From positions 186,001 to 250,000 of the forward strand of contig RZWH01000002.1 in assembly GCA_004005435.1 (NCBI GenBank): a stretch of DNA of 64,000 nucleotides. The letters run 5' to 3'. The DNA comes from Rhodobacteraceae bacterium CCMM004 (lineage in GTDB: Bacteria > Pseudomonadota > Alphaproteobacteria > Rhodobacterales > Rhodobacteraceae). The position numbers and the translations under genes are program-made. The notes beneath the pieces are model-generated. The model was not told where the DNA came from, did no database searches, and saw only the letters and a program-made list of their open reading frames with translations. Positions 61,730 to 64,000 of this stretch are shown here, one piece after another (the first letter of the stretch is position 1; every line of letters begins with the position of its first letter).

Positions 61730-62488
61730 ATGGGTATTCTCGAAGTCAAAAACGTCTCCAAGCGCTTCGGCGGGCTCCAGGCGCTGGGCGACGTGAACCT
61801 CAGCGTGGCCGAGAACACCGTGCACGCGATCATCGGGCCGAACGGCGCGGGCAAGTCGACGCTGCTGAACTGCCTCATCGGCAAGCTGATCCCGGACACC
61901 GGGTCGGTGATGTTCGACGGCAACTCCGTCCTCGGGCGCAAGCCCTACGAGATCAACCAGATGGGCATCTCCCGGGTGTTCCAGACGCCCGAGATCTTCG
62001 CCGACCTGACCGTGTTCGAGAACGTGATGATCCCCTGCTTCGCGACTCGCGACGGGGCGTTCCGGATGCACGCGCTGGAAAGCGTGGCCAACGAGCCCGA
62101 CATCGTCGAACAGGCCGAGACGATGCTGGCCGACGTCAACATGCTGGACAAGCGCAACGTCCACGCCGGCAGCCTCAGCCGCGGCGACAAGCGGCGGCTG
62201 GAGATGGCCATGTGCCTCAGCCAGCAGCCCAAGCTCCTGCTGCTGGACGAGCCGACCGCGGGCATGGCGCGGGCCGACACCAACAACACCATCGACCTGC
62301 TCAAGGAGATCAAGGACAAGCGCGACATCACCATGTGCATCATCGAGCACGACATGCATGTGGTGTTCAGCCTAGCCGAGCGCATCACCGTCCTGGCCCA
62401 GGGCACGCCTCTGGTCGAGGAGACGCCGGAGAACATCAAGGGCCACCCCAAGGTGCGCGAAGCCTATCTGGGCGAGGCGCAGGTCTAA
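61730..62488 (+). CDS. livG: Branched-chain-type ABC transporter ATPase (LivG)
   Basis: It is a 252-residue ATPase with GPNGAGKSTLLN (Walker A, near residue 35). The signature is LSRGDKRRLEMA instead of LSGGQ, as in many LivG proteins. Walker B is LLLLDEPTAGMA, followed by IIEHDMHVVFSL. AAGGAG lies 9 bases before the ATG at 61730. A complete palindromic element separates it from livF. Confidence 0.92.
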   Translation: MGILEVKNVSKRFGGLQALGDVNLSVAENTVHAIIGPNGAGKSTLLNCLIGKLIPDTGSVMFDGNSVLGRKPYEINQMGISRVFQTPEIFADLTVFENVMIPCFATRDGAFRMHALESVANEPDIVEQAETMLADVNMLDKRNVHAGSLSRGDKRRLEMAMCLSQQPKLLLLDEPTAGMARADTNNTIDLLKEIKDKRDITMCIIEHDMHVVFSLAERITVLAQGTPLVEETPENIKGHPKVREAYLGEAQV

Positions 62489-62492
62489 GATG

Positions 62493-62609
62493 GCCGGACT
62501 TCGCGCGAAGTCCGGCCGCAAATCTCGCGATTTGCCGCCCCCGCCCCGCGGTTCGAGCCCCGTCCCGGAATTCGCGAGAATTCCTGCCGGATATCGCGAG
62601 ATATCCGGC
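62493..62609. repeat. Composite palindromic element, complete copy 3
   Basis: P1 (62493-62516) has arms GCCGGACTT/AAGTCCGGC around CGCGCG. P2 (62518-62535) has arms GCAAATC/GATTTGC around TCGC. P3 (62567-62584) is GGAATTC/GAATTCC, and P4 (62586-62609) is GCCGGATAT/ATATCCGGC. P4 here is paired by compensating changes (ATAT for ACTT and AAGT). The spacer is 31 bases. It lies inside the operon between livG and livF, so it cannot be a full terminator. Confidence 0.9.
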
Positions 62610-62626
62610 CGCCGAAAGGAAACGCC

Positions 62627-63382
62627 ATGAACGCCCCCGCTCCCTTCAACAAACACGCCAACAACGCCGCCACAGCGCCGGCCTTTCTCAGCATCTGGAA
62701 CATCGAGAGCTATTACGGCGAAAGCTACATCGTCCAGGACGTGACCTTCAACGTCCACGAGGGCGAGATCCTGGCGCTTCTGGGCCGCAACGGGGCGGGT
62801 AAGACCTCGACGCTGCGCTCCATCGCCCGGCTCGACAGCCCGGAGGTGCGCTATGGCGAGATCTGGCTCGACCACAAGCCGCTGCACGAGATGAAGTCCT
62901 ACCAGGCTGCGGCCGAAGGCATCGCGCTGGTGCCCGAGGACCGCCGGATCATCCCCGGCCTGACGGTGGAGGAGAACCTGCAACTGGCGCAGATCGCGCC
63001 GCCCAAGGGCTGGTCGCTCGAGCGCGTCTACGACCTCTTTCCCCGCCTGGGCGAGCGGCGCAAGCAGGAGGGCGTGACCCTTTCGGGCGGCGAGCAGCAG
63101 ATGCTGTCCATCGCCCGCGCCCTCTGCCGCGACATCAAGGTGCTGTTGCTCGACGAACCCTACGAGGGCCTCGCCCCCGTGATCGTCCAGGAGATCGCCA
63201 AGACCCTGGGCGTCATCCGCGACCAGGGCATCACCACGATCATCGTGGAGCAGAACGCGGTCGCCGCGCTGACGCTCGCGGACCGCGCCGTAATCCTCGA
63301 CACCGGCTCGGTGGTGTTCGACGGCTCGGCCAAGGAAGTGCTGGACGACGAGGCGCTGCGCGCGGAATATCTGGCCATCTGA
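62627..63382 (+). CDS. livF: Branched-chain-type ABC transporter ATPase (LivF)
   Basis: It is a 251-residue ATPase, second of the pair. It has an N-terminal extension of about 25 residues (MNAPAPFNKHANNAATAP), then GRNGAGKTSTLR (Walker A) near residue 52, LSGGEQQMLSIARAL, LLLDEPYEGLAP, and the His-switch region replaced by VEQNAVAAL. AAGGAAA lies 7 bases before the ATG. The palindromic element is 17 bases upstream. It is the last transporter gene before acs. Confidence 0.93.
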   Translation: MNAPAPFNKHANNAATAPAFLSIWNIESYYGESYIVQDVTFNVHEGEILALLGRNGAGKTSTLRSIARLDSPEVRYGEIWLDHKPLHEMKSYQAAAEGIALVPEDRRIIPGLTVEENLQLAQIAPPKGWSLERVYDLFPRLGERRKQEGVTLSGGEQQMLSIARALCRDIKVLLLDEPYEGLAPVIVQEIAKTLGVIRDQGITTIIVEQNAVAALTLADRAVILDTGSVVFDGSAKEVLDDEALRAEYLAI

Positions 63383-63406
63383 CCTGCCGACGAGACGGCC
63401 CTTGCC

Positions 63407-63430
63407 GGACCGCCCACCCCCGGGCGGTCC
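63407..63430 (+). promoter_or_regulatory. Hairpin between livF and acs
   Basis: GGACCGCCC pairs with GGGCGGTCC around a 6-base loop in the 90-base gap. There is no T-run, so it may be a weak terminator or transcript-protecting stem that sets acs expression apart from the transporter genes. Confidence 0.5.
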
Positions 63431-63472
63431 GTTCCGACACGGCCGCGACGGCACCCGAAGGAGGAGACCGCC

Positions 63473-64000
63473 ATGGCCGACGAGGCCCCCCGCACCTATC
63501 CGCCCAGCGACGACTTCGTGACGCAGGCCCATGTGGACAAGGCCCGCTATGAGGAGATGTATGCCGCCTCGGTGACCGACCCCGAGGCGTTCTGGGGCGA
63601 GCACGGCCGCCGCATCGACTGGATGACGCCCTATTCCAAGGTGAAGAACGTCAGCTTCGCGTATGGCGACGTGTCGATCAAATGGTTCGAGGACGGCACG
63701 CTGAACGTCTCGGCCAACTGCATCGACCGGCACCTCAAGGACCGCGGCGACCAGACCGCCATCATCTGGGAGCCCGACGAGGCCGACGACGAAGCCCTAC
63801 ACATCACCTACCGGCAACTGCACGCCCACGTCTGCAAGTTCGCCAACGTTCTGAAAGAGCTGGGCGTCGAAAAGGGCGACCGCGTGGTGATCTACCTGCC
63901 GATGATCCCCGAGGCAGCCTATGCCATGCTGGCCTGCGCCCGGATCGGCGCGGTGCACTCCATCGTCTTCGCCGGATTCTCGCCCGACGCGCTGGCCAAC
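63473..64000 (+). CDS. acs: Acetyl-CoA synthetase (Acs), 5' part only
   Basis: It activates acetate to acetyl-CoA through acetyl-AMP in the cytoplasm. The first 176 codons are present; about 470 more lie beyond the right edge. The start is [13 protein letters not shown], with the family blocks [18 protein letters not shown] near residue 41, NCIDRHL, and [21 protein letters not shown], then [11 protein letters not shown] at the edge. AAGGAGGAG lies about 8 bases before the ATG. It follows the ABC operon and lies near the ScfR-like regulator and the CrbS-type kinase, both of which control acs in other bacteria. Confidence 0.93.
   Translation, partial: MADEAPRTYPPSDDFVTQAHVDKARYEEMYAASVTDPEAFWGEHGRRIDWMTPYSKVKNVSFAYGDVSIKWFEDGTLNVSANCIDRHLKDRGDQTAIIWEPDEADDEALHITYRQLHAHVCKFANVLKELGVEKGDRVVIYLPMIPEAAYAMLACARIGAVHSIVFAGFSPDALAN

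Noticed and set aside
62545-62570. GGTTCGAGCCC-like stretch resembling a tRNA T-arm
   Set aside because: It lies in the spacer of a palindromic element. No acceptor, D-arm or anticodon stem can be drawn around it.

Overview
The window looks like a chromosomal segment of an alphaproteobacterium of the Rhodobacteraceae/Roseobacter group. The evidence is very high GC with strong GC bias at third codon positions, GTG and ATG starts behind GGAGG-type sites, a fused indolepyruvate oxidoreductase, DUF2312, an ArgC with a GTGCN active site, a short-chain-acyl regulator of the ScfR type, and a 3'-end repeat (two hairpins then GTATTTGG..AAGATGAAG) that I associate with this family. I see no tRNA, rRNA, CRISPR, integrase or transposase. 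Both ends cut a gene: argC at the left and acs at the right.

Layout. 1-9.3 kb is core metabolism: argC, murI, an acyltransferase and the fused indolepyruvate:ferredoxin oxidoreductase on the minus strand, then a divergent LysR regulator, a candidate small RNA and thrS. 9.6-12.2 kb is a bufferin-type operon (DUF2282 precursor, DUF692 MNIO enzyme, DUF2063 partner, DoxX membrane protein) that probably makes a modified, copper-binding secreted peptide. 12.4-20.7 kb holds a cold-shock gene, a secreted hypothetical protein, a radical SAM-sulfotransferase fusion, an exported caspase-like protein with Sel1 repeats, a matching lipoprotein and a two-domain glycosyltransferase. 20.7-26.6 kb has 3-hydroxyisobutyrate dehydrogenase and a hydantoinase/oxoprolinase pair with its own LysR regulator.

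27.4-40 kb is a compact secondary-metabolite locus. A 2,728-residue hybrid synthase (ACP-KS-AT-ACP-aminotransferase-C-A-PCP) faces a short C-PCP-TE protein and a Sfp-type phosphopantetheinyl transferase; a TIGR04325-type methyltransferase is coupled upstream of the large synthase. It resembles the beta-amino-acyl core of iturin/mycosubtilin synthases, reduced to two proteins. 40-45 kb is a sugar or polyol ABC transporter with a divergent FGGY kinase.

46-51.4 kb holds a phosphotransferase, an acyl-CoA dehydrogenase and a FadB-like protein, a split version of the ACAD10/11 4-hydroxyacyl-CoA route. Between the phosphotransferase and the FadB-like gene lies a chain of three small open frames whose starts are decayed copies of the FadB-like start, all linked by ATGA overlaps. 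51.5-64 kb holds small regulators, a transporter-histidine kinase with a stand-alone receiver protein, the ScfR-like regulator, a branched-chain-type ABC operon and acs: together a plausible acetate/short-chain-acid sensing and uptake island.

A palindromic element of about 115 bp, built as two inverted halves, occurs complete three times (9.35, 51.37 and 62.49 kb), and its half-unit is repeated three times at 45.04-45.33 kb. With the duplicated-start chain and the two-protein hybrid synthase, it is among the least ordinary structures here.
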